Below are positions 13,351-14,635 of a DNA stretch of 14,635 bases, piece by piece (the first letter of the stretch is position 1; every line of letters starts with the position of its first letter). Where the stretch lies: NCBI GenBank assembly GCA_023246325.1, contig JAHFIO010000013.1, positions 1 through 14,635 of the forward strand, read 5' to 3'. The notes beneath the pieces are model-generated. The model saw nothing but the letters and a program-made list of their open reading frames with translations. It did no database searches and was not told where the DNA came from. The position numbers and the translations under genes were made by a program. The stretch is from Candidatus Uhrbacteria bacterium. GTDB taxonomy: Bacteria; Patescibacteriota; Patescibacteriia; 2-12-FULL-60-25.

Positions 13351-14634
13351 TTATTCATCAAATAATTCTGCTGTTTTCTGACGCTCACGAATTTCCGCTT
13401 CCACTATTTCGCGCTTTCGACCATATTTATAACGACTTAATTCGTGAATCATTTTTGCTAAATCTTTCGTTGCAGGCTCACGTGTACGCAATGGTTTAAA
13501 ATTGAATGGACGAGTAGCCTGATTATCAATTAAAATTTTTGCATTAAATGTAAACGCCTCAACATTCAATAAATCATTTTCATTAAATACGGGTGCAAAT
13601 TCCTTTGCTAAAAATTCTGCATCTTCTACACCAATACGATTGATAAACATATTTCCCACATTTCCAAAAATAGAATCTTTAATAGAATTATCCCCACCCT
13701 TTCCTTCTAATTGCCCTATAAATTGATGCGCGACAATCAAATCCAATCCGTATTTACGCGCTTCAGACAATATAGCAGATATAGAATCTGTTAAGAAATT
13801 TTGGAATTCATCAATATACAAATAAAAATCCTTTCTATCTGCAGCTGCCATATCTGCACGTGCAAGAGCAGCACCTAATATTTTTCCAACTAATACCATA
13901 CCTATTAAATATGCATTCAAATCTCCAATAGTACCTTTAGATAACTTTAATAAAATTATTTTTTGACCATCCATGGCTTCACGTATATTAAACCCACTCT
14001 TTTGTTGACCTATTATAGGTCGCATATAGTCATTATATATAAACGGTGTCAATTTTGAAGTAATATACGGCACCATATTTGCAAGCGATGCTTCACCCCC
14101 AGCTTTCTGAGCTTCTTTTTGCCAGAAATTTTTCACATCTTGCGATTTACAATGTGATAATTTAAATGCGCGATAATCATCATCCGCTAATAATTTTGGT
14201 ACTTCCATTAATGTTGAACCTGATTCAGGATGTTCCATAAGTAATAACAATGCATTACGCATATATAATTCAAACATTGGTCCACCTGTTGATTTTAAAT
14301 CATACAATTTATCAAAAATTTTCAACATTTCATTTATAACAAATGTTTTTTCATTTGGACTTGCAGGATCAAACTCTAACATATTCAATCCAATGGGTCG
14401 TGAATAGTCAGCAGGATCAAAAAATATCACATCATCCGCTCGTTCTTTTGGAACAAAGCCCAATGCATCATCTGCAAAATCTCCATGCGGATCAATAATA
14501 CATACACCGCGCCCTTCTTCTATATCCTGTTGCGCCATGGCTTTCATCATTTCTGTTTTACCAACTCCAGACTTACCAATAACATAGCAATGTCTACGTC
14601 TATCCTGCTGTTTCAATCTTACTGGGTAGCTATG
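13351..14634 (-). CDS. VirD4/TraD-like coupling ATPase, 5' end outside window
   Basis: P-loop ATPase of the FtsK/HerA superfamily, of the type IV secretion coupling-protein kind (TraD/TraG/VirD4). The frame stays open to the right edge with residues HSYPVRL before the TTG at 14616, so the TTG is an internal Leu codon and the true N-terminus is outside. Counting from that Leu, DRRRH (5-9) precedes Walker A GKSGVGKT (14-21), then CIIDPHGDF, and Walker B YLYIDEFQNF (265-274), then SEARKYGLDLIVAHQ with the sensor-like Gln, and NRIG near 327. The missing part probably carries the rest of the N-terminal region. In Patescibacteria this protein type is common and its role unsettled: DNA export or import, or pilus-related transport. 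No relaxase or other T4SS gene is in the window. Confidence 0.92.
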   Translation of the reverse strand, partial: HSYPVRLKQQDRRRHCYVIGKSGVGKTEMMKAMAQQDIEEGRGVCIIDPHGDFADDALGFVPKERADDVIFFDPADYSRPIGLNMLEFDPASPNEKTFVINEMLKIFDKLYDLKSTGGPMFELYMRNALLLLMEHPESGSTLMEVPKLLADDDYRAFKLSHCKSQDVKNFWQKEAQKAGGEASLANMVPYITSKLTPFIYNDYMRPIIGQQKSGFNIREAMDGQKIILLKLSKGTIGDLNAYLIGMVLVGKILGAALARADMAAADRKDFYLYIDEFQNFLTDSISAILSEARKYGLDLIVAHQFIGQLEGKGGDNSIKDSIFGNVGNMFINRIGVEDAEFLAKEFAPVFNENDLLNVEAFTFNAKILIDNQATRPFNFKPLRTREPATKDLAKMIHELSRYKYGRKREIVEAEIRERQKTAELFDE

Positions 14635-14635
14635 A

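Larger units (their letters stand above)
177..14608. repeat. Dispersed 7-mer GCAGGAT, 23 copies on both strands
   Basis: Plus-oriented copies start at 177, 1373, 3308, 5738, 7550, 9431, 9899, 11748, 14363 and 14411. Complement copies (ATCCTGC) start at 418, 811, 833, 1806, 1906, 2819, 3403, 4380, 6487, 8373, 9219, 11770 and 14602. Random expectation for any 7-mer on both strands of this length is about 1.8 at equal base composition, and lower in AT-rich DNA. Nine copies have GG (GGCAGGAT) and five extend to TCGGCAGGAT. CAGGAT preceded by another base is much rarer than by G (about 9 against 23), so the leading G belongs to the word. Counted by hand; the total may be off by one or two. Confidence 0.85.

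Noticed and set aside
177..14608. GCAGGAT as a CRISPR, REP or mobile-element repeat
   Set aside because: The copies are short, irregularly spaced, in both orientations and inside conserved coding frames, with no longer shared flank.
177..14608. GCAGGAT as a simple codon-pair bias (Gln-Asp CAG GAT)
   Set aside because: Only 8 of 23 copies are read as Gln-Asp; the rest are in other frames or on the antisense strand.
14614..14616. TTG 14616 as the true start of the coupling ATPase
   Set aside because: The frame stays open to the window edge, and the Walker A only 14 residues in would leave no N-terminal region; it is a Leu codon in a truncated gene.
1..14635. UGA recoding (as in Gracilibacteria or Absconditabacteria)
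   Set aside because: TGA serves as the stop for tatD, pgi and the GT26 gene, and no conserved frame needs TGA read through as Gly.

Overview
The window looks like a chromosomal segment of a Candidate Phyla Radiation (Patescibacteria) bacterium. The evidence is a compact AT-rich layout with very short intergenic gaps, plus a VirD4/TraD-like ATPase with a DRRRH segment just before its Walker A, followed by an unnamed protein and dnaX. TGA is used as an ordinary stop (for example the ATGA overlap at 1156-1159), so this is not a UGA-recoding lineage. I cannot name the class. There is no IS element, prophage or CRISPR array, and no gene-free stretch reaches 300 bases; the longest gap before an RNA or protein gene is 10941-11073.

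Layout. 1-3221 is a minus-strand housekeeping run transcribed leftward: rsmI, cvpA-like, tatD, a GT26 glycosyltransferase, and the 5' part of gltX, cut by the window edge. 3246-6638 is on the plus strand: a lipoprotein gene and clpB with a CIRCE operator touching its start codon. 6639-9548 is on the minus strand: a methyltransferase, glucose-6-phosphate isomerase, a YtxH-like protein and a 148-aa unknown. 9603-10940 holds two convergent genes for unknown membrane proteins that share a perfectly palindromic bidirectional terminator. 11074-11147 is tRNA-Gln(CUG). 11153-14635 is on the minus strand: dnaX, a 199-aa unknown, and the coupling-type ATPase, whose N-terminus lies beyond the right edge.

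The most interesting signal is not a gene. The 7-mer GCAGGAT (or its complement ATCCTGC) occurs 23 times by hand count where one or two are expected. It occurs in both orientations, in four reading-frame contexts, and always inside coding sequence; five copies extend to TCGGCAGGAT. This pattern is what a DNA-uptake-sequence-like genome word would give, though other roles are possible.

A second pattern concerns expression. At least six genes have a -10-like hexamer ending 8 or 9 nt before the ATG and no Shine-Dalgarno sequence, which predicts leaderless mRNAs. Only the two unknown membrane-protein genes around 9.6-10.9 kb have clear Shine-Dalgarno sites (GAGGTG). dnaX also carries tandem A7 slippery runs at the domain III/IV boundary, with stops directly after them in the -1 frame, suggesting a gamma-type short product.
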